Shown: positions 43,398 to 52,960 of the stretch, in pieces
Numbering within the stretch: the stretch's first letter is position 1
Layout of the letters: the number at the start of each line of letters is the position of its first letter
NCBI GenBank assembly: GCA_949297775.1
Contig: CASFTM010000008.1
Span: 50,691 to 114,690 of the forward strand
Reading direction: 5' to 3'
DNA length: 64,000 nt
Origin: an uncultured bacterium
GTDB lineage: Bacteria > Elusimicrobiota > Elusimicrobia > Elusimicrobiales > Elusimicrobiaceae
Notes under the pieces: generated by a model
What the model saw: the letters and a program-made list of their open reading frames with translations, nothing else
Database searches by the model: none
What the model was told of the DNA's origin: nothing
Position numbers and translations under genes: made by a program

Positions 43398-44765
43398 ATG
43401 AAGTTTAAAACGGTTTTCGTCTGCCAGAAATGCGGATACGAGTCCCCCAAGTGGGCCGGCAAATGCCCGGACTGCGGGGAGTGGAATTCGCTGGTGGAAG
43501 AAGTAAAACAGCAGGAAAGCAAAAAAGCGTCCGCGCGTACGCGCAGCTTTACGGATTTTTCTTCCGAAATCGTCAAACTTTCCGAAAGCAAATCCGTGCA
43601 GGAACCGCGCATTCAAACCCATATCAGCGAGTTTGACCGCTTGCTGGGCGGAGGACTTGTGAAAGGCCAGCTGACGCTGTTGGCGGGGGCGCCGGGTATC
43701 GGCAAATCCACCCTGATGCTGCAGGTGGCGGCGGAACTTTCCAAAACGCTGAAAGTCCTCTATATATCCGGCGAAGAAAGCATCGGGCAAATTTCGGGCC
43801 GCGCCCAGCGTTTAAACGTAAAAGGGGATAATATTTTTTTGCATTGCGAAACGGATATCCAAAAAATTGTGCAATCCGTGCAGCAGGTAAACCCCGATGT
43901 GCTGATTTTGGATTCCATCCAAACCGTTTACCACCCGGAATTTACCTCCTCCGCCGGCACGGTGGCCCAGGTGCGCGAATGCACCAGCGAGCTGGTGCGC
44001 CTGTGCAAACCCAAAGGCATTATTACGTTTGTGTTGGGGCACGTAACGAAAGACGGCGAGCTGGCGGGACCTAAAATCTTGGAGCATATGGTGGACTGCG
44101 TGCTCTACTTTGATACGGAAAAAGACAATGTGCTGCGCCTGCTGCGCCCGCACAAAAACCGCTTTGGTTCCACGGGGGAAATCGGCCTGTTTAAAATGAC
44201 CGGCTGCGGCCTGGAATCCGTGGACAACGCCAGCGAATATTTTGCCCAAACCTCGCGCGAACGCGCCCTGAAAGGCCGCGCCTATTCCATTGCGGCGGAA
44301 GGATCGCGCCCGCTTTTGACTGAAGTACAGGCGTTGGTTTCGCCTACGCGCTATCCGTTCCCGCGCCGCGTGGCAACGGGGGTGGATTTAAACCGCTGTT
44401 TGATGTTGTTTGCCGCACTGGAAAAACACATCGGCCTTTCGTTGGATAACAAAGATATTTTCGTCAGCCTGGCGGGGGGCGTAAAGCTAAAAGATCCGGC
44501 GCTGGATTTGGCTGTTTGCGCGGCGGTTATCAGTTCGTGCAAAGATATTCCGCTGCCGCCCGATTGCGTGTTTATGGCGGAAGTGGGCATTTTGGGGCAA
44601 ATCGCCAAAGTGCCGCAGATAGACCGCCGTTTGGAAGAGGCTCAACGGTTAGGATTTAAAAAAGCGTTTTCCGCCCCGATAACCCCCGCTGAAAAACAAA
44701 AACTCAAGACTCTTTCCCTCTGTGAACTGCCCGATTTGAACGCGCTGGCCTTAAAACTGCGTTAG
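43398..44765 (+). CDS. radA: DNA repair protein RadA (Sms)
   Basis: The 455-residue protein has the zinc finger CQKCGYESPKWAGKCPDCG, a RecA-like core with Walker A GAPGIGKSTLML, the RadA-specific KNRFGSTGEIG motif and a C-terminal Lon-like domain. RadA drives branch migration in recombination and repair. The ATG at 43398 follows a GAGGG box, eight bases after mlaD. Confidence 0.95.
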   Translation: MKFKTVFVCQKCGYESPKWAGKCPDCGEWNSLVEEVKQQESKKASARTRSFTDFSSEIVKLSESKSVQEPRIQTHISEFDRLLGGGLVKGQLTLLAGAPGIGKSTLMLQVAAELSKTLKVLYISGEESIGQISGRAQRLNVKGDNIFLHCETDIQKIVQSVQQVNPDVLILDSIQTVYHPEFTSSAGTVAQVRECTSELVRLCKPKGIITFVLGHVTKDGELAGPKILEHMVDCVLYFDTEKDNVLRLLRPHKNRFGSTGEIGLFKMTGCGLESVDNASEYFAQTSRERALKGRAYSIAAEGSRPLLTEVQALVSPTRYPFPRRVATGVDLNRCLMLFAALEKHIGLSLDNKDIFVSLAGGVKLKDPALDLAVCAAVISSCKDIPLPPDCVFMAEVGILGQIAKVPQIDRRLEEAQRLGFKKAFSAPITPAEKQKLKTLSLCELPDLNALALKLR

Positions 44766-44883
44766 CGCGGCCCCGGCTTTTCGTCGGTCCTTCCGCCTAA
44801 GAAATCCTGCAAAACACGCCCGCAAAGTGCTAAAATATAGCTAGTACGATTTGGGGATTTTTCCCTATATTTTTGGAGGGCAT

Positions 44884-45831
44884 ATGCCTATTTGGATTTT
44901 CCGTATTTCTACGTTGGTGGCGTTCCCTTTCCTTACCTACAACTTCATTGACCAAGAATGGATGAGCCTGCTGGCGGGCCTGCTGTGCGGCGCGCTGGTA
45001 GTAGGGGGGGAAGTGCTGTTTAAACGCCTCCGGCTGATTAAAATTATGATTGGTTGCTCCGGCTTTTTGCTGGGGTATATGCTGTATGTGTTTTTTGACT
45101 ACGGTATGATGAACTTCGCTGCGGGCGACGTGATGAATTTTTGGAATCTTTACGGTTCCAAAATTGAGATCGGTCTTATTGTGTTTGGCGTGTTGGCAGC
45201 CTTGTTCAAATCGCGCGATTTGGAGGGATTGTCCTACAAAGGCCACCACTTAAAAGTGGCGGATGTGACGGCTTTAATGGATGGGCGCATTGTGGATTTG
45301 TGCGAGATTAATTTCCTGTCCGGAATCATTGTGCTGCCTGTGTTTGTGTTGGATGAACTGAACAAAATGGCGGCTTCAAAAGACCCGCTGGAACGCGCCA
45401 AAGGCCGCCGCGGGCTGGATGTGGCTTCCCGCCTGCAGGAACTGGAAGAAATCGCCGTGCGCATAACTTCCAAAATACCGAAAGCAGACACGATGGAAGA
45501 ACGCGTGGTAAAATTGGCAAAAAGTTTAGATGCTGAAGTAGTCACGCTGGATTTTAACATCAATAAGGTTGCGGCGCTGCATAATGTGATTGCGCTGAAT
45601 ATTGCGGACTTGGCTACCGCCTTAAAACCGGTGGTGCTGCCCGGGGAAAGTATGTCGCTGTTTATTATGAAAGACGGCAAAGAAAAAGAACAGGGCATCG
45701 GTTACCTGGATGACGGCACCATGGTTGTGGTGGAAGACGGCCGCAAACATATCGGCAAACGGACGGAAGTTTCTGTCTATTCCATTTTGCAGACTTCTTC
45801 CGGCAGAATGATTTTTGCCAAAGTTAAATAG
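44884..45831 (+). CDS. PIN/TRAM-domain membrane protein (YacL-like)
   Basis: The 315-residue protein has four N-terminal membrane helices, then a PIN nuclease domain (VTALMDGRIVDLCE, FVLDELNKMA, GRRGLDVASRL, VVTLDFNINKVA) and a C-terminal TRAM domain (GESMSLFIMKDGKEKEQGIG). This is the YacL family, thought to be a membrane-bound ribonuclease. A GGAGGG box precedes the ATG at 44884. ispDF follows by five bases. Confidence 0.9.
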   Translation: MPIWIFRISTLVAFPFLTYNFIDQEWMSLLAGLLCGALVVGGEVLFKRLRLIKIMIGCSGFLLGYMLYVFFDYGMMNFAAGDVMNFWNLYGSKIEIGLIVFGVLAALFKSRDLEGLSYKGHHLKVADVTALMDGRIVDLCEINFLSGIIVLPVFVLDELNKMAASKDPLERAKGRRGLDVASRLQELEEIAVRITSKIPKADTMEERVVKLAKSLDAEVVTLDFNINKVAALHNVIALNIADLATALKPVVLPGESMSLFIMKDGKEKEQGIGYLDDGTMVVVEDGRKHIGKRTEVSVYSILQTSSGRMIFAKVK

Positions 45832-45836
45832 AGTTT

Positions 45837-46991
45837 ATGACAGACAAGACGGGTTTTTCGTCAGCGGTAATTGTAGCGGGAGGAAGCGGCAAACGCATGG
45901 GCCGCCCCAAACAGATGTTGCCGCTTGGCGGGAAACCCGTCTTGGTCCGTACGGTGGAAGCGTTTAAAAAAGCATCTGGCGTGCGGGAAATTATCGTAGT
46001 TACCCCGCCGGGAAACCGCGCGGAGTTAAACCGGTATTTTGCGGACTTAATTTACGCAGACCCCGGTTCCACCCGGCTGGAATCGGTAAAAAACGGATTT
46101 GCAAAAGTATCGCCGGCCGCCGGGACGGTTGCCGTGCACGACGGAGCCCGCCCGCTGGTAAATCCTGCCGCCATAGAAGCTTGTTTGCAAACAGCTGCCC
46201 GGGAAGGCGCCGCCGTGCTGGCGGTTCCCGTGAAAGACACGGTAAAAGTATGCCAAAACGGCGCGGTGGAAAAAACACTGGACCGTTCCGTCCTGTGGGC
46301 GGCGCAAACGCCGCAGTGCTACCGCCGGGAAATTTTAGCCGAATCCTTGGAAAAATTCGGCGCGGAAAAAGACGCTACGGACGAATCCCAATTGGTGGAA
46401 AAATTGGGCGTTAAAGTGCGGGTGGTGCCGTCCGATTACAAAAACAACAAAATTACCACCCCGGAAGATTTGGTATTTGCGGAGGCGCTTGTGGACGAAA
46501 ATGTAATTTACCGCACCGGTTTTGGTTTTGATTTGCACCGCCTGGAACCGGGCCGGAAGCTGTTTATCGGCGGGGTGGAAATCCCGCATACAAAAGGCTT
46601 TTTGGGCCACAGCGACGGAGACCTAGTTCTCCATGCGCTGTGCGACGCTATTTTAGGTGCGCTGTGCGCGGGGGAAATCGGCATTTTGTTCCCGCCGACG
46701 GATGAGTCTATCAAGGGTATTTCCAGCGTAACAATTGCCAAAAAAGTGCTGGAAATCGTCCGCGCGCACCATGCGGAAATTGAACATATGGACGCGACGA
46801 TTATTACCGAAGAACCCAAAATGAAGCCGCATTACGAGGCTGTCCGCCGTTCGCTTTCCCAGGTGTTTGAAGTCCCGCTGGAGCGTATCAGTTTTAAATC
46901 AAAAAGCCACGAGCACGTGGGCGAAATCGGCCGCGGAGAAGCGGCCATGTGCCAGGCCGTGGCCACATTAAAAATAAGGAGCAGTCTATGA
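45837..46991 (+). CDS. ispDF: Bifunctional IspD-IspF isoprenoid enzyme
   Basis: The 384-residue fusion joins IspD (about 1-220: VIVAGGSGKRMGRPKQML, AVHDGARPLVNP, AAQTPQCYRRE) to IspF (about 224-384: TGFGFDLHRLEPGRKLFIGG, GFLGHSDGDLVLHALCDAILGA, FKSKSHEHVGEIGRGE). They catalyse the cytidylyl-transfer and cyclisation steps of the MEP pathway for isoprenoids. Both active sites look complete. Its stop overlaps the next start (ATGA). Confidence 0.95.
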   Translation: MTDKTGFSSAVIVAGGSGKRMGRPKQMLPLGGKPVLVRTVEAFKKASGVREIIVVTPPGNRAELNRYFADLIYADPGSTRLESVKNGFAKVSPAAGTVAVHDGARPLVNPAAIEACLQTAAREGAAVLAVPVKDTVKVCQNGAVEKTLDRSVLWAAQTPQCYRREILAESLEKFGAEKDATDESQLVEKLGVKVRVVPSDYKNNKITTPEDLVFAEALVDENVIYRTGFGFDLHRLEPGRKLFIGGVEIPHTKGFLGHSDGDLVLHALCDAILGALCAGEIGILFPPTDESIKGISSVTIAKKVLEIVRAHHAEIEHMDATIITEEPKMKPHYEAVRRSLSQVFEVPLERISFKSKSHEHVGEIGRGEAAMCQAVATLKIRSSL

Positions 46992-47554
46992 AGATTCGTA
47001 TGATTACCATTTTATTATTGGCGGGGTTAGTGTGCGCGTGCAGCACGACGGATTACCGCTCGCGCAAAAAAGTAACCCAGGGGATTGATTATTCCCGTTA
47101 CCCCGGCAACGAAGTGTATTATGAATTTACGTCTGATATCCCCACCGAGCCTTCCGTCTTGGGCGAAGAAACCGTTTCCCAAACGGGCGACGTGTTGGGC
47201 GAAGACGAAGATTTTACGTCCGAAAATATCGCCAGTACCTACGGCAATTACGGCGATGTGGTGGTGAACGTGGCGGCACATAAATTTAAATTGGGGCCTT
47301 CGGCCTCCCGCAAAGAAATGGCGGTTTTCCAAAAATCGTTGGAAAAAGCCTATACAACGGCGCTGCGCAAATACCGTCCGGTGGGTTTTACCTATGCTAT
47401 GAGCAGCGTGGGCGCGGTCAACCCGCTTTCGGATATTGAAGTGCGCTGTATGCTCAGCGAACAGTCCGCCAACGATGTGGGCCAATCCACCTGCAAGTTG
47501 TTTTTTGATACTATCAAATCCGCTTATGTGGAATTAAGCCAAGGGGCCAACTGA
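46988..47554 (+). CDS. Lipoprotein of unknown function
   Basis: The 188-residue protein starts with a lipoprotein signal (MKIRMITILLLAGLVCAC, lipobox VCAC). The body contains NVAAHKFKLG and RPVGFTYAMSSVGAVNP, but no family was recognised. It overlaps ispDF and cysS by a few bases each and is likely translated together with them. An envelope location is predicted; the function is unknown. Confidence 0.75.
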   Translation: MKIRMITILLLAGLVCACSTTDYRSRKKVTQGIDYSRYPGNEVYYEFTSDIPTEPSVLGEETVSQTGDVLGEDEDFTSENIASTYGNYGDVVVNVAAHKFKLGPSASRKEMAVFQKSLEKAYTTALRKYRPVGFTYAMSSVGAVNPLSDIEVRCMLSEQSANDVGQSTCKLFFDTIKSAYVELSQGAN

Positions 47555-48954
47555 TGATGTACTTATACAATACCGCTACCCGCCATAAAGACGAGTTTAA
47601 ACCGCAAAACGAACAACAGGTAACCATGTACTGCTGCGGGCCGACGGTGTACAACTACGCGCACATCGGCAATTTGCGTACGTATATTTTTGAAGATCTT
47701 CTATCCCGCACCATCCGCCTGCATTACCCGCTCAAGCACGTGATGAACGTGACCGATGTGGGGCACTTGGTGTCCGACGCGGATGACGGCGAAGACAAAA
47801 TGGAAGTCGCTACCGCGCGCGAAGGCAAAAGCGCCTGGGACATTGCCAAATTTTACGAAGCCAAATTCTGGCAGGATTACGACGCCCTGCACTGCACGCG
47901 GCCCACGGTTGTCAGCCGCGCGACGGAGCATATTAAAGAGATGATTGCGCTCGTCAAAACCCTGGAAGAAAAAGGCTACACCTACCGCACTTCGGACGGG
48001 ATTTATTACGACACGTCCAAATTTGACCGCTACGACGCGCTGGTTGGCCATGCGCGCATCAGCGGCTTGCAGGGCGGGGCACGCGTGGAAATGAGCGACG
48101 AAAAACGCAACCCGACGGATTTTGCTTTGTGGAAATTTTCGCCAAAAGACAAAAAACGCCAAATGGAATGGGACAGCCCGTGGGGAGTTGGGTTCCCGGG
48201 CTGGCACATTGAATGCTCGGCGATGGCGATGAAGTATTTGGGCCACACGCTGGACATTCACTGCGGCGGCATTGACCACGTAACCATCCACCACACCAAC
48301 GAAATCGCCCAAAGCGAAGCCGCCACCGGCGAAAAATACGTGAACTATTGGGTGCACGGCGAATTTTTGATTTTGCGCTCGGGCAAAATGTCCAAATCCG
48401 GCGGCACGTTCGTTACATTGGACGTGCTGAAAGAAAAAGGCTACGAACCGCTGGCTTACCGCTACCTGTGCCTGGGGGCCCATTACCGCACCCAGCTGGA
48501 ATTTTCCTACGAAAGCATGAACAGCGCCGCCAAGAGCTTAAAAAACCTCCGCGCCTTGTGCGGGCAGGCCCAAACGGCTGCCCAGGGCAACGCGCAGGAA
48601 ACGGAAAAATCCCGCGCGTGGAAACAAAAATTTACCGCCGCTATGGAGGATGATTTAAATGCCCCCAAAGCGTTGGCTATCACGTGGGAAGCTGCCCGCA
48701 GTGCGGAACTTTCTCCGGCGGAAAAATTGGATTTCCTGCAATTTGCCGATACGATTTTGTCGCTTGATTTGTTTGCCAAACCCGCGGACGTTTCCGCCCA
48801 GCTTCCGGCCGAAGTGGCGGCCCTGCTGGAAGAACGCGCCCGCGCCCGCGCCGCCAAGGATTGGAAAAAGTCCGACGAACTGCGCGACGCTATCGCCCAG
48901 GCGGGGTATATCGTAAAGGATACGCCGCAGGGCCAGCAAACGGAGAAAAAATAA
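47554..48954 (+). CDS. cysS: Cysteinyl-tRNA synthetase
   Basis: The 466-residue class I synthetase charges tRNA-Cys. The catalytic zinc and HIGH regions are CCGPTVYNYAHIGNLRTYIF, with further zinc ligands in GWHIECSAMAM and DHVTIHHTNEIAQSE. The KMSKS loop is SGKMSKSGGTF. The start overlaps the stop of the lipoprotein. Confidence 0.96.
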   Translation: MMYLYNTATRHKDEFKPQNEQQVTMYCCGPTVYNYAHIGNLRTYIFEDLLSRTIRLHYPLKHVMNVTDVGHLVSDADDGEDKMEVATAREGKSAWDIAKFYEAKFWQDYDALHCTRPTVVSRATEHIKEMIALVKTLEEKGYTYRTSDGIYYDTSKFDRYDALVGHARISGLQGGARVEMSDEKRNPTDFALWKFSPKDKKRQMEWDSPWGVGFPGWHIECSAMAMKYLGHTLDIHCGGIDHVTIHHTNEIAQSEAATGEKYVNYWVHGEFLILRSGKMSKSGGTFVTLDVLKEKGYEPLAYRYLCLGAHYRTQLEFSYESMNSAAKSLKNLRALCGQAQTAAQGNAQETEKSRAWKQKFTAAMEDDLNAPKALAITWEAARSAELSPAEKLDFLQFADTILSLDLFAKPADVSAQLPAEVAALLEERARARAAKDWKKSDELRDAIAQAGYIVKDTPQGQQTEKK

Positions 48955-48955
48955 T

Positions 48956-50179
48956 ATGAAACGAGTCCCTGCCGAGTTTTTAAAACGCATCCCCAAGGCG
49001 GATTTGCACGTCCATTTGGACGGCTCTTTGCGCTTATCCACCTTGATTGAACTGGCCAAGAAAGGGGGAGTAGAACTCCCGGATTATACCGAAAAAGGCC
49101 TTCGCCAAAAAGTGTTTAAGGATAAATACGCTTCGCTGGTGGAATACTTAAAAGGCTTTTCCTACACCGGGGCGGTTATGCAAAATGCCGAAAACATTGA
49201 ACGGGTTGCGTACGAACTGGGGCAGGACGCCATTGCCGAAGGTGTGCGTTATTTGGAAGTACGCTTTGCGCCGCAGCTGCATGCCAACGATCAGCTTACC
49301 GCGCAGGAAGCCGTGCGTGCCGTGGTGCGCGGCCTGCAGCGCGCCCAAAAGGAACACAACACTTCCCCGGCTGTAAAGAAAGGGGAAGAATTGGAGTTTT
49401 ATTTTGGCGTGATTGCGTGTGCGATGCGTAACTTCAACCAATTTATGTCGCCGTATTATGCGGGGCTGATGAAGGCGTTGTCGCAGGCCAGCAAGAGCGA
49501 AATTTTTGGCATTGCTTCGTTGGAACTGGCTAAAATGGTGGTAAAACTGGCTAAAGAAGAAAAACTGCCTGTTGTAGGATTTGACCTGGCGGGAGAAGAA
49601 GCCGGTTATCCGGCGGCGGACCATTTGGATGCGTACCGGTATGTGCACAAACATTTCATCCGTAAGACGGTTCACTCCGGCGAGGCCTACGGCCCGGAAT
49701 CTATTTTCCAGGCAATTACGGATTGTTATGCCAACCGCCTGGGGCACGGCACCCACTTGTTTGCGGCCGATATGATTAAGGACAAAAAAGTCAAAAATAA
49801 AGAAGAATATGTTAATTCTTTGGCGGATTACATTGCCAGCGAACGTATCGGCATTGAGGTCTGCCTGACCAGCAATTTGCAGACCCTGCCGCAGATTAAA
49901 TCCGTTAAAGAGCATCCGATTAAAGAAATGATTAAACGCGGCCTGCCGGTGAGCATCAATACCGATAACCGTTTGGTTTCCAATACAACGGTTACCAAAG
50001 AAATGGAGCTGTTGGTGCGCAATGTGCCGCTGGCCCCGAAGGAATTAAAAAATATTGTGATTGCCGGTTTCAAAAGCGGGTTTTTCCCGGGCAGCTATGT
50101 AGAAAAGCGCCGTTTTGTGCGCAAGGTAATTGACCGCTACAACGCCTTGGCTAAAGAATACGGCGTCCCGTTGTACTGA
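48956..50179 (+). CDS. add: Adenosine deaminase family amidohydrolase
   Basis: The 407-residue metal-dependent enzyme has the metal motif KADLHVHLDGSLR, the later HSGEAYGPESI block, the RLGHGTHLF His and the SINTDNRLVSNT segment in place of the usual S-x-NTDDP. It should convert adenosine (or a related nucleoside) to inosine. The N-D-N instead of N-D-D variant makes the exact substrate less certain. It ends the long dnaB-to-add run, two bases after cysS. Confidence 0.85.
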   Translation: MKRVPAEFLKRIPKADLHVHLDGSLRLSTLIELAKKGGVELPDYTEKGLRQKVFKDKYASLVEYLKGFSYTGAVMQNAENIERVAYELGQDAIAEGVRYLEVRFAPQLHANDQLTAQEAVRAVVRGLQRAQKEHNTSPAVKKGEELEFYFGVIACAMRNFNQFMSPYYAGLMKALSQASKSEIFGIASLELAKMVVKLAKEEKLPVVGFDLAGEEAGYPAADHLDAYRYVHKHFIRKTVHSGEAYGPESIFQAITDCYANRLGHGTHLFAADMIKDKKVKNKEEYVNSLADYIASERIGIEVCLTSNLQTLPQIKSVKEHPIKEMIKRGLPVSINTDNRLVSNTTVTKEMELLVRNVPLAPKELKNIVIAGFKSGFFPGSYVEKRRFVRKVIDRYNALAKEYGVPLY

Positions 50180-50197
50180 GGAATGCACAATATCTTA

Positions 50198-50230
50198 TAA
50201 AAAGCCCCGTTTTAAACGGGGCTTTTTGTT
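50198..50230. terminator. Terminator between add and the CLC gene
   Basis: AAAAGCCCCGTTT pairs with AAACGGGGCTTTT (50200-50225) around a single-base loop region; A and T runs on both sides make it bidirectional. Confidence 0.9.
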
Positions 50231-50280
50231 ATATTTCGGAAAGGTTTGGCCCGCAAAGGGCAATATCCCGGGGGCTGGGG

Positions 50281-51648
50281 TTACTTGTCTTCCTCAAAGC
50301 CTTTGGGGTTTGGAATTAAGTGTTTTGTCATTTGCTTAAACGCCTGCTTGAGCATCGTTTTACGGTATGGAATTTTAGCGGGGCGCAGCGGCTGATCCTT
50401 TGGCAGCGGGGCAGCGGTTTCCCCGGCCTTTCCGCCTTCCAGCGAAATGCGCTGGCTGGGGTAAATGCTTTGCTGTCCGGTTACCAAAAAGCTAATCACG
50501 CACGCCACGGCGGCGTAAGGGGCGATTTGGGGGCCGAAAAGTTCTATGGCCATAATGCTGGCGGCCAGCGGCGTGTTGGCCGTGCCGGCCAACACGGCTA
50601 CCAACCCCAGGGCGGCCAAGGTGGCGCTGTCTACGTGCAGGAAATCCGCCAGCATGGCGCCCGCTTGCGCCCCGACAAAGAAAATCGGCGTTACAATCCC
50701 GCCGATGCCGCCGGCGGCAAATGTAACAGAAGTCGTAATCATCTTATACAAAAAGCCAAAAGGGGATTCCGGCGTCTGTCCGCTGAGTACATTTTCAATT
50801 CCCGGCATTCCCAAGCCTAAATACAAGGGCGAAACAAAGTATCCTACCGCCACTAAAAACAAACCGCCTATCACGCAGGCCCAAAAGGGACGCGTTTTGA
50901 GCGCTAAATACCGGAACAGTACGCGGACGAATTTGGTAATTTCAATAAACAGCACCGATATTAACCCAAAGCACATCCCCGCGATAATCATTTTCAGGAA
51001 AAACTGTTCCGAAAACACCGGCACAAAGTGCAACGGGTGGTAAATATAATCCACACCTAGAAAAGAAGTCACCTGGAAGGCGGTTATCCCCGCCACTAAA
51101 GAGGGGAACATAACTTCGTAAAAAATATGTCCGGCCCACAACACTTCCAGCCCGAACAGCGCTCCCGATATCGGCACGCCAAATACGCCGGCAAAGCCGG
51201 CGCTTACGCCGCAAATCATCATTTTGCGCTGGTCTTGCGGGGTCATCCGCACCAGCCTTGCCAAAATAGAAGAAATTCCCGCCCCGACATCGGCACAGGG
51301 CGCTTCCTTCCCGGCGGACCCGCCGGTTACCATCGTTACAATAGAAAGGCAAAATCCTTTTAAAATAGAGATGAAAGAAATGGACTGATACGAATTAATT
51401 CGGTTAATTACCGCATCGGTGGAGTAGTCGGTATGCCGTTTGGCGGTTTTCCGGCCTAGCAGGGCTACGGCATACAGCACAAACGGCAGGCCCAGATAAA
51501 AAAGAGGAATACCATTGCGCCAAGTAATAGCGGCGTCCAGTATTTTTAAAAACAGGGCGTCTAATACGCCTACAATGAGCCCGATGACGGTGGCCCAAAA
51601 AAACCATTTAATAATGCTGATAACGCTGTTTTTGTGTTCGTCAAACAT
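50281..51648 (-). CDS. CLC-family chloride channel or transporter
   Basis: The 455-residue membrane protein has about ten helices and the CLC motifs TGGSAGKEAPCADVG (the G-K/R-E-x-P loop with the gating Glu), GVFGVPISGALFGLE and AAGGIGGIVTPIFFVGAQAGAM. The first selectivity motif (GSGIP) is not obvious, so the ion and the channel-versus-antiporter nature are unclear. The C-terminal tail of about 45 residues is short and lacks CBS domains. The gene is transcribed against add and away from marC. Confidence 0.88.
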   Translation of the reverse strand: MFDEHKNSVISIIKWFFWATVIGLIVGVLDALFLKILDAAITWRNGIPLFYLGLPFVLYAVALLGRKTAKRHTDYSTDAVINRINSYQSISFISILKGFCLSIVTMVTGGSAGKEAPCADVGAGISSILARLVRMTPQDQRKMMICGVSAGFAGVFGVPISGALFGLEVLWAGHIFYEVMFPSLVAGITAFQVTSFLGVDYIYHPLHFVPVFSEQFFLKMIIAGMCFGLISVLFIEITKFVRVLFRYLALKTRPFWACVIGGLFLVAVGYFVSPLYLGLGMPGIENVLSGQTPESPFGFLYKMITTSVTFAAGGIGGIVTPIFFVGAQAGAMLADFLHVDSATLAALGLVAVLAGTANTPLAASIMAIELFGPQIAPYAAVACVISFLVTGQQSIYPSQRISLEGGKAGETAAPLPKDQPLRPAKIPYRKTMLKQAFKQMTKHLIPNPKGFEEDK

Positions 51649-51798
51649 AGTAATATCTTACTAAATTGATTGTGAGGGATACAAAAAGATGCCGATCGGT
51701 GGGCGGTTAATCCGGCGAGTGGTATTTTTGCTATACTATAAAAGGAAGACGCCGGACGTAAAGGCCGGCGGAAAATTGATTTGGCAGGAGTTGCAAAT

Positions 51799-52386
51799 AT
51801 GGATTCGTTTATTTCGTCTGTTATCACGCTGGCGTTGGTTATGGACGGTTTTGGAAATATTCCGCTTTTTATTGCTGCGCTTAAAAAGGTGGCGCCTGAG
51901 CGGCGCAAAACTGTTTTACTGCGGGAACTAGGCATTGCATTGTTGATTATGGTGGCGTTTTTGTTCTTGGGTAAATGGTTTTTGCACGCGTTTGGCATTC
52001 ACGAATATTCGCTGAGTATGGCGGGCGGTATTATTTTGTTTATTATTTCCATTAAATTGGTGTTTGGGGGAGAGGAAGACCCTAAAAGCGACCCGAAGGA
52101 AGATGAACCTTTTGTGGTGCCGCTGGCTATTCCGCTGGTGGCGGGCCCGGCGGCGCTTTCTATGGTGATGATTACCGCAGCACAGCAGTCCAATAAATTG
52201 ATGACGCTGGGCGCGGTGATAGTGGCTTCGCTGATTAACTCTCTTATTTTGTTGGCCTCTTTTCCGCTGAGCAATTTGCTGGGCAAGCGCGGGCTCATCG
52301 CCATTGAACGCCTGACGGGGATGATTTTGGTGCTGATGTCTGTAGATATGGTCATGGGCGGTATTTCTTCGTTTATGAGCCTGTAA
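51799..52386 (+). CDS. MarC/UPF0056 family membrane protein
   Basis: The 195-residue protein has six helices and the MarC pattern (DGFGNIPLFIAAL, SMAGGIILFIISIKLVFGG, PLAIPLVAGPAALSMVMI). The function of the family is not settled; it was once wrongly linked to multidrug resistance. An AGGAG box precedes the ATG at 51799. pilin 4 begins 17 bases downstream. Confidence 0.9.
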   Translation: MDSFISSVITLALVMDGFGNIPLFIAALKKVAPERRKTVLLRELGIALLIMVAFLFLGKWFLHAFGIHEYSLSMAGGIILFIISIKLVFGGEEDPKSDPKEDEPFVVPLAIPLVAGPAALSMVMITAAQQSNKLMTLGAVIVASLINSLILLASFPLSNLLGKRGLIAIERLTGMILVLMSVDMVMGGISSFMSL

Positions 52387-52402
52387 GCAATCCGGAAAAA
52401 AT

Positions 52403-52960
52403 ATGAATAAAAAAGGGTTTACGCTGATAGAGTTGGTTATAACCATTATTATTATAGCGATCTTGTCTGGTTTTGCCGTGATGTATTACGACAAATTTAT
52501 TGAACGTATGCGCATTGCCGAGGTGGATACGGTCATTGCAACGGCACTGCCGGCCCAGGAGCGGAATTTCCTTAAATTCCAGCGTTATACCCCCTATTGG
52601 AACCAGTTGGATGCGGCCCCTATCCAGGTGCGCACCGCCAAAGAACATAACGATTATGCCAACGGCAAAGACAATACCGTTTTCTTCACCCGCGGCGGTA
52701 TTTTAACGGGTATCCCCAACCCGGGGTTTGCCATTTCGTTTGAGCAGGACGCTACCGAACGTTGGTTTTTGGTGGCGCGCCGGGTGGGAAAAGGCGGATA
52801 CACTTATCAAATCGTCCGTCCGTTTGATTCGCAGGAATCGGTTTGCGTTCCCAATTGGTCCAGCGAAAAAGATTTGGAAATTTGCATGGAATATATGGGA
52901 GTTACCACTACTTCCGAATTGCAAGGAAACCCCATGGTGCCCAAGTTGCCTGCCAAATGA
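52403..52960 (+). CDS. Type IV pilin-like protein 4 (divergent)
   Basis: The 185-residue prepilin starts [37 protein letters not shown]. It has Glu5 but a different hydrophobic helix from the other four pilins, and only two Cys. The globular part (FLKFQRYTPYWNQLDAAP) is longer and unlike pilin 1-3. It sits between marC and a sulfatase whose start overlaps its stop, so it belongs to a distinct operon. It could be a minor pilin or pseudopilin. Confidence 0.85.
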   Translation: MNKKGFTLIELVITIIIIAILSGFAVMYYDKFIERMRIAEVDTVIATALPAQERNFLKFQRYTPYWNQLDAAPIQVRTAKEHNDYANGKDNTVFFTRGGILTGIPNPGFAISFEQDATERWFLVARRVGKGGYTYQIVRPFDSQESVCVPNWSSEKDLEICMEYMGVTTTSELQGNPMVPKLPAK